A DNA stretch of 64,000 nucleotides from Gnetum montanum. Lineage: Eukaryota > Streptophyta > Gnetopsida > Gnetales > Gnetaceae. The notes under the pieces were generated by a model. It did no database searches. It was given only the letters and a program-made list of their open reading frames with translations, and was not told the DNA's origin. Location: positions 1,315,931-1,379,930 of the forward strand of contig MNCI01000556.1 in the NCBI GenBank assembly GCA_015680685.1. Direction: 5' to 3'. The translations under genes were made by a program, and so were the position numbers. Below, in pieces: positions 9,131 through 20,219 of this stretch (positions within the stretch are counted from its first letter, which is position 1; every line of letters begins with the position of its first letter).

Positions 9131-12100
9131 ATGGCGCTGAAAGTAAGAGGGAAGAATGTGAAATTGGCCAAGATAGATGAGGTACAAGGAAGCCTGCTGC
9201 GTGCTTCGCATGCTTTGGTTGAAGTGAGGGATGTGGCTCCCCTGAATCGGTAGGCCATCCCTGGCTTGTTTGTGTTGCTTTTTGTGATATGCTTCTTCTT
9301 TGTGATGTTTATTCTTTTTGAGTCATTCTGCATAAATTAGAGTTTTAGGTTGTGGACCTCACGTTAAAACGAGGGTTTATACAATAGGATTACGTCTATC
9401 GCTACTGTCAAGGACAAACCTTGCACTTTCACAAGGGTTTAGGCAATTTCGACTATGTAGCTAGCATGTAATTTGTAAATTTTCTATAATTTAAGCATGC
9501 AAATCTGAATCTAGACGTTAATGTGTTTATTATTTTCTTTGTATAGTATCATGTTAAAACCTGTCTTAATCATCTTAGATATAGTTGGGGTTTTGTGCTG
9601 TATAAACCCGATCGTACCAAATGTTCCTCCTCCTTAGAATCAGTTGCATGGGAGGGCCATATGGTTCCGAAAGGGTGCGCTGGAGTTTTTGTAGTTTTTA
9701 CTGCGTAACTACAACATTATTGTATGGTCACACCTATCGGGAGATATTGCTAGCGTCATTTTGGAACACCTGTTAGTGGGTTCTACGCAGGGAATCCTGA
9801 CTTTCTTGATAGATGGGGCTATCGACACTAGTCATCCCCAGGACCATGAACTTAGTGCTAGAGGGCTGAGGCACTTGAGTTGGATCTGGGAAATGACCAT
9901 ATTTAGCTGTTACCATGTGTACAACACTTTGTTCATGGCCCATCATGTCTCAACTTACTTCCAGAACCCACCAGGCACAGTGTATTATTCGGGCGGGTGA
10001 GTTGTTTTTGTTGGCGGTATAGTCACTATGTGTTTGTTGTCTGGATTTGTAAAGCATAAGATAAGCATACATCGCGTGATACAGGTTTTTTATCCATGAG
10101 AACAAGTTAGTAGGTGATAATGATACATTAACTTGGACCGAGATGGCAATAAAGGCGTTTACCTTGACTAGCAATGTACGCGCTGGTGTAATAGGGTAGA
10201 TTGCCTTCGACATTCATGAGTGCCCCACCCGTTATGCTGATTCTTTCAAGAATTTCTAGAATCTTGGGTGGTTACATGAAGAATGGACCTTGGACCTGCC
10301 CCTTACTGTCATGGATGTGCAGAGGAAACTTCCTCCATTTCCTTTGCCATTTGGCCCTGGTAAGGTTTTGTTACTACTATTATTTATAAGATATTATATT
10401 GTTGTTTGTGTTTGGTCTATTTTTCAAATGTAGCGTAATAGTATTTTTGCCACTTAGACATGTGTCTTGCGTTGTTCAGTCAGGGAGTCCCGGGAGATTA
10501 CCACCACAATTTCCGGCCGCGAGGTGAATACCCTCCTTTTCCGCTATGGTGACATTAAGGAGGCGTAATGCTGGCTCGGCCATGTGGCAGCCCTAGTTGC
10601 GTTGGTCACCAAGCTGCGGGAAGCGAGGCTAATGCATTTATTTCTGGTCGTAACTCCTGATGTCATGGCTAGCGAGATGTTAACCCTGGTCAACTCCGTT
10701 AGCGAGACGGCTGAGCGTTTTTGCACGCGCGTGCATCATGTGCGTGTGAATTTTGATATTGATGCTCAGCTGTTTGCTAACCTCTTCGGCGTCCCTTCTG
10801 ATGGTCTCCCCATAGAGGAAAGAGTGAAGAGGAGCCTCAAATGTCAGGAAGATATGGAGGAGTGGCTAGGGGCCAAGAAGGAGCTCAAGGGGATCCCCTG
10901 TGATAGGATTGAGTTAGAAATCGACAAGACTGTTTATCCCCTCTTCCGGGCCCGGGCTTTCCCCAAAACACTCTCGCAAGGGAAGTTCTTTATAATAGAA
11001 CAGGCCCGTATCATGCGGGAAGTTATGGAAGAAGGAACCCAATTCAACTAGGCAAGCTATTTTGCTGAGGGGTTACGCACTGAAATGGTCAGGCTCCGCC
11101 AAAAGCTTGAGTCTCATTTCAATGTGCACTTCACCTTCTTCATAGCTTACCTCCGGCGTTTTGCCGAATTTTTAGTTGTCCAAAGGAATGGGGTCTGGGT
11201 GCAGCAAGACTAAGACCAGCTATCCAAACCTTGGATTTCCCATATTTTTGGCACTACTTGAGGACAGGATCCTCTAGAGGAAATTGGGGAGTCTCAGTCT
11301 ATAACGACAAGGGATTTGGCAACACCTCGAGTGCATGGCGCTGACAGTGTAGGTGGGGTACTATCCACTTACACCGGTGACGCATCGCGGGGAAAGTGCC
11401 TAGTCGTAGAGATTGTAGATACCTTTGTCCAGTGCAAAGGACCTCGCCTAACTGAGGTCCCTGTGGAACTAGCAAGTAGCATGGGCAGGACAGTGCAAGT
11501 CAGAGTTCAGTGGAGTAAACCTCCACCTGGTAAGTGTAGAGACATAGTGGAAGTCATGGAAATTACTGTATTACGCAACTTTATTCAGGGTGTTTTGAAT
11601 CGTTTAACTGCATTATGTGATATGAACAGCGAGGCCTGCGGAGCGGTTGACCCCTGAAATTGGGGCAGTGGTATTACGGAGTGGGGAGAGGGCCCCAGTT
11701 TTGGAAGAGGAGGCCCCGGCTGTTAGAATAAGTGACGCATAGATCCTTGTGCATGAGGAGAGAGAGAAGGAGGAAAATGTTGACGCACCTCCCATTGTAA
11801 CTGGTAGAGGTAATGATCATATTAAAAATTCTAAGGAGTTTTGTTAATAATTAGAAGCTTTAACTTAATTACGCTACAGATGAACAAGATGCATCCACGT
11901 CCGCCGTTGTAAGCAGAGAGAATTTCCTAACAAGTTTGCCTTCATGGAAGGCATTGTCAGCGATATGATCGAGCGTCTCGAGCACTTCGATCCTAGAGCT
12001 GGTATGTTGCAGCTATAATAGACTTATTTTACTACAAAGTTGTAATGCTTTACTTACACTGGATACTTTTTGCTATCAGGAGCTCATCTTCGATGGGACC

Positions 12101-13209
12101 CTATGGAGCCCATTGACTTGGACACAATAGAGCCTTCATCGGATGGGGCGGTCATGCCATGCAACATTTATGAGGCAATGCATAAATGTGCGTTATGCTT
12201 GACACGTTCCTTGTGGGAGAGTCGAAGTGTCAATGAAGACCTCTAGAAGAGACTGCAGAGGTTAGAGAAGGAAAGAGTGTCTCTGACCAAAGAGGTCGGA
12301 GACCTAAGATCGTAGTGTGAATTCCTGCAGGTGCGGGAAATGGGTGACAGAGACTAGCATACAGCTGTTATTGACTGCGCTCTCTATTGGACTGCATTCA
12401 AGAACATCATGCAAACCAATCGGGAATTGGTGGAGCAAAGGATGCAAATAGGGCTGTTGTCCCAGAAAAGCCAAGACTAGAAGGATTTTTGCCCAAGTGT
12501 GCAAGAGTGGGGGCAAAAGGAGAAAGATCATAAGCATCTGTATAAGAAAGAAAGTCTTGCTTATTGTCAGCATTATATAGATTCTGCCGTTGAAGCTCAA
12601 TCCTTGCAGGTATTCCTCGATTTCATTGGCACATCCAAAGCCTTTGAGAAGTTCCAGGAGCAGGTGACCGTAAGCGCGTCCCCAGAAAGAGAGATTGCTC
12701 TTCCTGGGGGCGAGACTACAGTCCCTACCTTCTTCCCTGAACCACCCCGATGGACTAGTGTGAAGAAGGGGAAACTGAAAGCTGGGACTAATCTATGGGA
12801 TGGTGTGTGGTCTGAATTAACTGAGGATGAAATTATGCAGCGCCTATGGGTGGGTTTAGAGCAGCTCTCTTTTGCTATGGAAGCAGGACCATCATGAGTA
12901 AGTTTGGGTGTTATTGAATTCAAATTTTTGGGTTTATCCTATGGTGACTTTTACTGACGTATTCACTGTATATAGGTACTAGGAGTGGACGAAGAAGGCG
13001 AACAGGGTGGTGAGCAAGTGCAGGAAGACGAGCGTAATGACGAAGACCGTCCTCTTGTGGAGCCAGTGTTAGAGAAAGGACCTCATGGAGATGACATTCC
13101 TCACAAAGGAATACCTTCTAAAAGAGACGGCCCACTTGAGGATGATTTATTAGGCTTGGAGCTGGACCTGAGGGATACCGGTGACAGTGGTACTAGGGGG
13201 AATGCGTAA
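9131..13209 (+). pseudogene. Antisense eight-exon gene between protease and RT of T2
   Basis: Predicted exons are 9131-9249, 9547-9996, 10085-10359, 10480-11529, 11630-11803, 11880-12001, 12080-12897 and 12976-13209. All seven introns are GT-AG and six are 78-120 bp; the first is 297 bp. The phases join exactly except in exon 6, where one base appears to be lost or gained. Total coding is about 1080 codons. Exon 1 starts MALKVRGKNV. Exon 2 begins LKPVLIILDIVGVL, then RAIWF, ALEFL and VWSHLS, which looks like a degenerate HAD/FCP1-type fold. Exon 4 holds NLFGVPSDGLPIEE. Exon 7 has a coiled-coil-like stretch (RLEKERVSLTKEVGDL). Exon 8 is acidic. I count about a dozen stops, several readable as former TGG; a TGA directly before intron 7 might instead be the true end. 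No known family is recognised over the whole protein. Homologous exons at 40711-43106 in T3 show that it is a family trait. Confidence 0.85.
9547..9996 (+). other. Exon 2 of the antisense gene: HAD/FCP1-like segment
   Basis: A hydrophobic strand ending LIILDIVGVL resembles HAD motif I (hhhDxDx), but the second Asp is Val. After a Pro-rich loop, FRKGALEFL, FLLRNY and IIVWSHLS match the pattern of FCP1/NIF phosphatases (RPgxxeFLxxL, then IWTS). The T3 copy (about 40720-40985) reads LIIVELVGIF, then FLSYLLRNFS and LWLHLS, and also lacks the second Asp. A non-catalytic HAD-like domain is my best reading; a profile search would decide. The exon ends GTVYYSGG before GTGAGT. Confidence 0.5.
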
Positions 13210-13793
13210 TTTTGATTTACGCGTGATTTTATTGATTGGAATTGAACAATGGTTATATAAATGTTGGAAAGGTTGACTATAAGATCTTTTGTATGAATTA
13301 TTACTATTTTTTTTATTTTTATGTTTTTATGCATGCAAAGCGTAAGCGAAATTGTTAAAGGCTGTAGATAGTTTGCGTTGCTGTAGAATGGAATTGTTAG
13401 TTTAAGGCCATCGTGGGCCGCCAGGTAGCGTTTGCGTAAGATACAAGGTAGTTTTAGGCCATTGCGGGCCAACAATAGTTTTAGGCCGTTACGGGCCTTT
13501 GGTAGTTTTAGGCCGTCACGGGCCGCCACTAGTTTAAGGCTGTTGTGGGCCATCTGCATAAGCGTGGAAGTGTAACTGATGATAGCGTGTGTTTCTATGC
13601 AATTGCGTCAAAGTGACTAATAGCAATCAAAGAGCGTAAATTGCGTAAAAAATGAGGAATGTAAAATAACATAATAGACAGAAAGCATAAATGCATGTAC
13701 ATAGAAAACTATCAATTGAATTCGATAAGCGTAAGCGGAAAACTAGTGGAAGCATGCTGATGTGTGTAAGTGCCACTCAGATCAATTGCTAAT
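13210..13793. other. Spacer between antisense gene end and protease end (T2)
   Basis: This would be the 3' flank of the antisense gene and the start of the supposed sense intron. It contains the minisatellite at 13385-13560. From 13560 to 13760 it has repeated GCGTAA-type hexamers like those in U3. I see no coding sequence. Confidence 0.6.
13385..13560. repeat. T2 minisatellite beside protease (AGTTTTAGGCCGT unit)
   Basis: Five copies of a unit of about 30 bp with the plus-strand core TAGTTTTAGGCCGTnrCGGGCC. The core matches the array after pol (4755-5265). T3 has related repeats at both edges of its matching segment (34900-35300 and 46000-46360). Confidence 0.85.
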
Positions 13794-14700
13794 TCACAAT
13801 TGTTTCTTGATGGCCTTTACGTTCAGTGATGCGTAAGGGCGAGGAGATTTGTGATCGGACTCCTCCATACCACCATCCTGAAATGGTAGTTCGGCCCAGG
13901 CTAGACTGTCATCATTCATTTCAGTTTGTTCAGGGATTCAGGGATGGGTCTGATCATCGGATATTTCTATCTTCGAACCCTGTTCTTCTTCGATATTGTT
14001 GATAGCCCTGGGGGTGATTTCTTCACCGTGTACTACAACCTTCCCCCCCCCCCTTCATAGGGTAGGTTTATTTCCTGGTGTATTGGTGACAAAACCATCC
14101 TCAGTTGGGCTAACCAGGACCTTCCTAGGATTAAGTTGAAGCCAGGCATCTCCTCAACAACAAGGAATCTAGCATCTGTTGGGAATTGATCCCCTACCAC
14201 AAATTCGATGTGCACCATCCCCTTGACTTGAACCCATGCTCCGTTGAACAACTTTATGCACGTTGTCGTTGTGGGACTGATCTAGTCGACTAGACCCAAC
14301 CTATCCACGATGGGGTAAGGGATGACATTTGTAGCCACGTCATCGTTCACGTGCACCCTCCGGATCCGATATTGGCCAACCTAGATGGTCATAAACATGG
14401 GTTCATTTGTCAGTTGACCTTTCTCAGGATCATCTTTAATGGATTCTTCATGAAAGGTCAACGAGGTAGGTTTAGGTCGCTCAGCATCAGAGGAAAACAT
14501 GACAGCGTGTATCGCTTCCTCCTCCGCTGGTAAGCTTTCATCCACAGGTATGGATGTCAGCATACGGACCATGGCCTCACGGTGTTTTTGGGACATCATG
14601 AGGCTCAATTTTGTATTTTTTTATTTTAGGTCTTGTTTGACCTGCATAAACACGTCGAGGAGATCCCATTCTTGGCTGGCTTGTTTGTCTCCTCTGTCTT
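13794..14700 (-). pseudogene. T2 aspartic protease region
   Basis: This would cut the gag-pol polyprotein. It is read in the same frame as gag. VHVNDDVATNVIPY (about 14345) stands where the active-site motif is expected; the usual Asp-Ser/Thr-Gly is changed. FVVEEMPGFNLILGRSWL (about 14155-14100) is the typical ILGRxWL strand, followed by HQEINLPYEGG. An 11-base C run on the plus strand (14043-14053) shifts the frame, after which coding goes on (HGEEITPRAI, then SPRPYASLNVKAIKKQL) to the stop read at 13796-13794. Stops interrupt the earlier part near 14380 and 14600. Confidence 0.85.
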
Positions 14701-17584
14701 CTTCCATTCATCCAAAGAGAAAAATCACCTGAGGTGGAACGACATCAGTCGAAGGGTTGTTTTTCTTCTTGCTGAGGGGAGGTGGCTGTGTTTCTGTACC
14801 CTTGTCTTGCCCATGGGATGCAAGCGAAGGTACAGAGGCCAAAGGCCTAAGCTTAGGAAAGCCTAGCGTAACATGGTTTTTGGCCGCATTAATGGACGCA
14901 TCTCCTTCCCTTTGTTTATTGGGTGGGGATGGATGGTTTTGGTTAGAGGTTTGCCCCTGTGTAAAAGGAGCAGCCGGTGGTTTTGGTACTCTGAGGATGA
15001 AAGGTGCTTTAGATATAGGCGTGGACATGGCCGTGGCTTTACTGTTAGTGTGAGGCTCAGTTAAATCTAGAGAAGGTGCCCGAATGATAAAGGGCGACCT
15101 TGAGATGCCACTAGCCGCTGGTGAAAAGCCTATCCCCCGAGGTGAACTAGTAGGCACGTGTAAAACAAAGGGCTATTTAGGCGGTACCTTCCCTTCACTA
15201 TCCGTACTCACCATGTTCATTATGTAGGGTGCGTTATTTGCATTTAACGGATCCTTATACACGTGCAACGCTTGGTTTTCGGGACGGGTTGGACTACTGC
15301 CATCTAGTTTCAAAGAACCATCATCGATCATGCGTTGAATGTCATCTTTCAACGCCCAATAGTAATCTATGTCATGACCACACAACTGATGGTAGTCACA
15401 GAAACGGTCAAGCCTAAAAGACCTCAGAACTGGTGGTTCGTCAGGTAGGGCTAAAGAAGGATTCTTCAGCAGTTCACAATGATGCCTATGACGCTTCAGA
15501 GCTTCTTTGGATACCTTCTTAGTCTGAATGTATCCTGCCCCTAATAGTTGTTTCAACAGTTCCAAATGTTTTACAGGTAGGGCTGTATACTTTGAGCGAT
15601 CTTTATGCTCAAAGTTTGGTTTTGGATGGGGGGGCTTTTCAGCGGTAGATGTGTCTTGGCTGGTGCTGCTCGCACTAGCCGTGGTCTCGGGAGACACTGT
15701 AGGTGCCTTCTTGTTTTTGTTCTTAGAGCCTTCAACTAGCACAGCTACCATCATTGTTGTTGTTTTACCTTTATCCTTGCCCTTGTTGTTAGCGTTTTTA
15801 TAGGCGACATACATTGGGTCTTTGCTGGCCTCTGTAGCATCTTGGATGCTTTTAGTCTGAGCAAAAGCCTGATGTAAGGAGCTAGCAGAAAGGTAATACA
15901 GCTTAGACTTGATGAAGTCATTAACTTCTCCTTTCAAAATGGCCAGCAAGTGGGCCTTCGCGATTGGCTCACGGATTTCGTTCAAAGTAGCACTCCACCG
16001 CTGTATGAACTTTTGGACTAGTTCGAGCAGGTCCTATTTCACTCCCATAAGTTGATCTAATGTGACCTCTGGCTTTAGGTTGTATTTAAAGCGAGTCATG
16101 AATTATGTCAGAAGCTCTTCCAAGGTTGAGATGGAAGAGCGAGGGAGGGCTCGATACCAGTCCAAAGCTTTCCCTGCCAGGGACATCGCAAAGACACGGA
16201 TGATTGTATGAGGCCATTGTTGTAGCAACAAGGATTCAGATCTGAAGGTAACCAGATGTGCGTTAGGATCTCCCTTCCCATTATATTTAGTGAAGTGGGG
16301 TAAGGACATCCCTGGGGGTAATGATAGCATGGGAACCACTGGACTAATGGGATCATCCTGATAGAATTCCATGATCTGTATAGTGTCAGAGCCAACGGCC
16401 TTACGGCGTCTAACCTCCTCGGTGAGGGTCTGAATAAGTAAGAAAGCTTGATCTAAGCCTATTGATGAAGATGTTTGTGCAGGAGGAGTACGGTGTTGAC
16501 CTAAAAGAGTGGTGCCAAGTAGTGGAAACGGAGGGATGGCTTGTCTGGCAGGCGATGAAGTGGGGATCCCTGTAGATGGAGCTGCCTGCGAAGGCCACCA
16601 CCCATTGGGTTGAGCAGAGAAATTAGCCGCTACCGATTGTGTGGGATAGGGATTATAAGGATATTGTGGAACCATCTGCGGGACCTGTGTGGTGGATGCA
16701 ACTGAGGGTTGAACACCATATAGCATAGACTAGTAGTGTTGGATCATAGGCATGATCCACTGACTCGCGGTGGGTTGTTGGATGGATGTCTGTGGCTAAG
16801 TGGTAGCTGTGATCTGTTGCCTTGGAGGGGGCGGCAACAATAAGGTCTGGACTGGATTTTGTACCATGCAAGTTGTAGGCATGGCATGAGATTGCACTTG
16901 GGGAATGTAATAGGGTGTGGTGGACGCAAGCACCATTGACGGAATACTGATTACGCGTGGTGACAAGACCGCTCCCATGTTATTTTGGGGTGGTATTTGC
17001 ACCTGTAGGAAGGATGATTGCGTAGTGACCTGCGGGATGACAAGAATGTGGGTTTGAGCGATCATGGCTGGATTAAGGTGGGCGGCTTCTCCTACAAGAG
17101 GAAACAGGGGATTTATGTACATATGGGGGTTGAGAGTGTGGTATGAATGTTCAAACTGGGCTGCAAGTTCATCTTCCTCTTCTTCCCCTTTCTGAGGTTC
17201 CAGCATAGACTGTGTAGCCTGGCTCTTAGCCATGACCAATTGTGTTATGATTTCATGGTAATGTTCTATTAGGGGGATAATGTCGTAAGCGGTGGGGGTA
17301 AAATCTTGACCCCCTCTATGGACCAGCTCAAAGTTTCTTTTCCCTTCGATCTCGGCTTGGCTGAGAGCAAGCTTTGCCTGAATCTTGACGCAAATAAAAT
17401 TATATTCCTCAGGCGTCATAATGGTGAATACAGGATCTTTACCCTGTAACCTCAACGAACGACGCGACGGTCCCTGAGGTCCTATAACACCAGAGGCTGG
17501 TCCAGTTGTGGTGATGGGGTTCACAGACGTGGCACCCGAGTCAATGGTAATCATGGCGAATGTGGTTGCGTATGCAAAATCCAT
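14700..17584 (-). pseudogene. T2 gag
   Basis: This would form the virus-like particle and bind the element RNA. It starts MDFAYATTFAMITI after a 253-base leader; no earlier in-frame ATG is evident. Landmarks are RSLRLQGKDPVF (shared with T3), a Pro/Gln-rich middle (about 17000-16500), the retrotransposon gag core (LPHFTKYNGKGDPNAHL to LDWYRALPRSSISTLEELL, about 16290-16105), a basic and Ser/Thr-rich stretch, and a knuckle-like CDYHQLCGHDIDYYW (about 15390) whose last Cys is Tyr. Stops at about 16798, 16735, 16103, 16036, 15173 and 14708 leave the frame otherwise continuous with protease. Confidence 0.92.
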
Positions 17585-17837
17585 TGGTCAAATAGATTGA
17601 CGATAATAAGTGACTGGATCTAGCAGGCGACGGACAAAGAAGATCGCGATTAGGCTTTTTACCCTGTAGGATTCCACAGGAATCATTACAGTGACCGATC
17701 TACACCACACTATTTTTCATAAACTTCCCTAGAGGTTTTATGTTTAAGTTTTTAGAGACATGGGTACAAATGGCTTACAGGGCTACCCGTAAAAAATACG
17801 AATCGAAGCCTAGGCCCTCCTTCTAGCTCCAGAAAAC
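17585..17837 (-). other. T2 leader with presumed primer-binding site
   Basis: The minus strand next to the 5' LTR reads GTTTTCTGGAGCTAGAAGG. A TGG six bases from the LTR end could start a primer-binding site, but I cannot assign the tRNA. The rest is untranslated leader up to the gag ATG. Confidence 0.45.
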
Positions 17838-19404
17838 TGTAACGATGGAGAATGTTGGTAGCTAGAAAATACCAAACAAAAATCTGTGTACACAGTCTTA
17901 AACACGGATCTGTGTGAGGGCCATGCTGGGGAAAACAAATCCGTGGTGCCCTAAACGGTCTTGTCGATCAGACAGGGACTTACTCAATCAGTAAATCGAC
18001 AAATATTGTAGATATTCTGTGGAATAATCTGATTCGGTGAATCGCCAAAGGAGAAGAAAATAATGTAGATAACAACAACGTCAACACCACAGGAAGGATC
18101 GAATTTAAGGAAAATGCACGATTCCCAGATCTGTACTTTGACCCAAAAACTGGGTATATTGCATACAAATTTCCAATGGAAAAGCCCTGCTTATCTTGTG
18201 CAAAGCTTACACAAAATGACAAGAAAACTATTTAACAAGGAGTATAGAATGGAGTTCGATCTACCTCGTAAGCCAGAGATGGGGTGCAAGGAAGGTCAAG
18301 CTCTGACGTTTATCGATGAACTTTTTTTGATCAATAAAACTTGCAAACCGCACTAGATGATCTTTCAATCTTTGATCTACTCCTTTTACCTTGGGTTGTC
18401 TCTGCTCAAAGCTGCCGATGATTGCCAATGAAGAGAGTTGTGTTTTCGCCAAAGGACTGATCGCTCTCACTGCCAATGCTCAAGCAAAATGTCTTCTGTC
18501 TCTGCTAAAAGGTGATGCTGCCAGAAGTTGCAGATGTCGGGCGTCCTTTGTTTCTTCGTCAACTGGAGTATTTATAAGTTCGACAACATGTGGAGAAAGT
18601 ATGGCCCTGATGACACGTGTCCCGAGCTTTCAAAACACCGTTGACCTGGTAAACTTTATGTTGAAACTGGCCATGTTGCGTCACATTTTTGGGAGAAGGG
18701 ACCACGTACGTTGTCAACACTTTTACCAAAGCTGTTTCACGATTACGTACAATACGCTCATTAGCGTATTGTGCGTGTGGATAGCAGATACGTGACTGCT
18801 TTAGCCGGATTTACGTTGTATTACACTCGTTTACACTGCGTCACGTGGCAGAGCATAATAGAGCATGGGAGTAGTTGATGTCAACTATTTTACGCTTATT
18901 TACACCGTAAAGTGTAATAGAGCGTAAAGATGATCAACTTTACAACGAATTACGCTTGTCCATGCTGCATAGCGTAATAAGCGTAAAGTGACCAATCTGC
19001 AAAGAAAAGAAATCAGTCTTCAACTCTCCCCTGTATTCTGACTTTGTCTTCTTTGAAGCTCGTTACACTGCTCTGTGTAAAGGAGCATAAACTCGGCCCT
19101 GGGCAAAAGACTTACCCTAATATGTGATAAGTTTTAAATTTTAAATGTCGTCAAAACTGCCAAAGTCAGTTGCTTTCTGATATCGGGCTACACTAAACAG
19201 AATTACGCTGAGCGGTATTACGCTATGTTGCATAATGTAGCATAAAGAGAGAAAACAAAGTAAGGTTAAAAATCTATGAGAAACTCTGAGACTGGATGCT
19301 GCATGCCTTTTTGCTTTGTTCTGTCTTCTGGATTACCGTCGCAAACTTTCGCTCGAATCACGAATCTTCCCCTGAGGCCGATTCACAATTTCTACAGTGT
19401 TTCA
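17838..19404 (-). repeat. T2 5' LTR (right copy)
   Basis: It is identical in length (1567 bp) to 1983-3549 and aligned throughout. The TATA box is at 18565-18578 on the minus strand, and the U3 GCGTAA cluster lies at about 18780-19100. It would drive transcription leftward through gag. Confidence 0.96.
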
Positions 19405-19409
19405 GTCTT
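19405..19409. repeat. Target-site duplication of T2, right copy (GTCTT)
   Basis: GTCTT directly follows the CA end of the right LTR and matches 1978-1982. Confidence 0.95.
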
Positions 19410-19862
19410 CAAGACCCCGTTGACATCATAAACAAAAGAATATTAGCCATTCTCATACAAGCCCTAGACAAGAAGGCAATTGTCTTGGAAAAATAGTTAC
19501 ACTTGTGTCTCAAAGGGACCGTGTTGCACATCATCGCATGATTTTGGATGTTTACAACGGGCCTCGTAAACACTCTTTAAGAGTCCCGTTTCTCCAAAGA
19601 ATGCACTTCTTATGTCTTGGCTTCGAGTCTATTGAATGTTGGCTATTGACGAAGGCCAAAGATATAGCTTGTTCACGTGAGAGCATTTCTATCTCATAAT
19701 CCCAATGACACTTATAACCCTTGATCATCTTTTGATTTCCCTAGTTACAACCAATCCCCTTGCATATTGAACTACATTTCCCTCAATACCATATACTTTT
19801 TAAAATGGTGCGATGACATCCGGTCAAGGGCCGATGGTTAATGTTTGATGCTTGGTTGTTCA
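19410..19862. other. T1 3' untranslated region resumed; no gene seen
   Basis: This is the T1 sequence displaced by the T2 insertion. I see no domain or repeat in it. Confidence 0.6.
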
Positions 19863-19940
19863 TGGTGTTTTATACTTCTTTGTCAATACCTCTTAGGTGG
19901 ATTCCTCAAGATGTCAATAAAGAGGGGCCAATGAAACACC
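19863..19940 (+). promoter_or_regulatory. T1 polypurine tract within an LTR-spanning palindrome
   Basis: AAAGAGGGGCCAA (about 19919-19931) precedes the LTR start TGAAACACC at 19932. The left arm GGTGTTTTATACTTC plus TTTGTCAATACC pairs with GATGTCAATAAAGA plus TGAAACACC. This is the same structure as in T2, T3 and T4, here on the plus strand. Confidence 0.85.
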
Positions 19941-20219
19941 ACAAAATTTTAGCTTAGACACTTTGAAACAAGAATGACTTAAGCCCTTTTCAGCATTCAA
20001 GAGGAAAAACTTGACGAAGGCATGGAACTCACACCTAGCTTGTCCAAGCCAGCTTGCTCATGCTATTAAGCTAGCTTGCCCTCAACGTGACCAATCCTGA
20101 CAGCTTCCAAATCAGGTCAAAATGGTCCTAATTTGAATGGTTAAGGCCCCCTTGGGGCCCATTCATGACTGCCCCGGGTTTCAGCATCCAAAATACAAGA
20201 TCTCAAGTCAAAATCGCAT

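Larger units (their letters stand above)
1983..19404 (-). mobile_element. T2: complete Tat-like Ty3/gypsy retrotransposon with antisense gene
   Basis: T2 is 17.4 kb long and reads on the minus strand. Its order is 5' LTR (17838-19404), leader, gag-protease (17584-13794), minisatellite, an antisense spliced gene (plus strand, 9131-13209), RT-RNase H-archaeal-type RNase H-integrase (8722-5274), minisatellite, polypurine tract and 3' LTR (1983-3549). Both LTRs are 1567 bp and start and end with TG/CA, and the target duplication is exact. The second RNase H domain (LYFDGAST) after the usual one is the hallmark of the Tat lineage. In the first 215 bp the two LTRs differ at 19 places by my count, 18 of them transitions, so the insertion is old. 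Confidence 0.97.

Noticed and set aside
12597-12923. 108-codon minus-strand frame opposite antisense exon 7
   Set aside because: The plus strand continues in phase through predicted introns 6 and 7 and has a counterpart in T3; this frame is a shadow.
8746-13793. The antisense block as a recent insertion of a separate host gene into T2
   Set aside because: T3 has the same exons in the same place and strand but different LTRs and insertion site, and no target duplication brackets the block.
17820-17837. Assigning the T2 primer tRNA from TGGAGCTAGAAGG
   Set aside because: I cannot match it to a known plant tRNA 3' end, and T3 does not conserve it.
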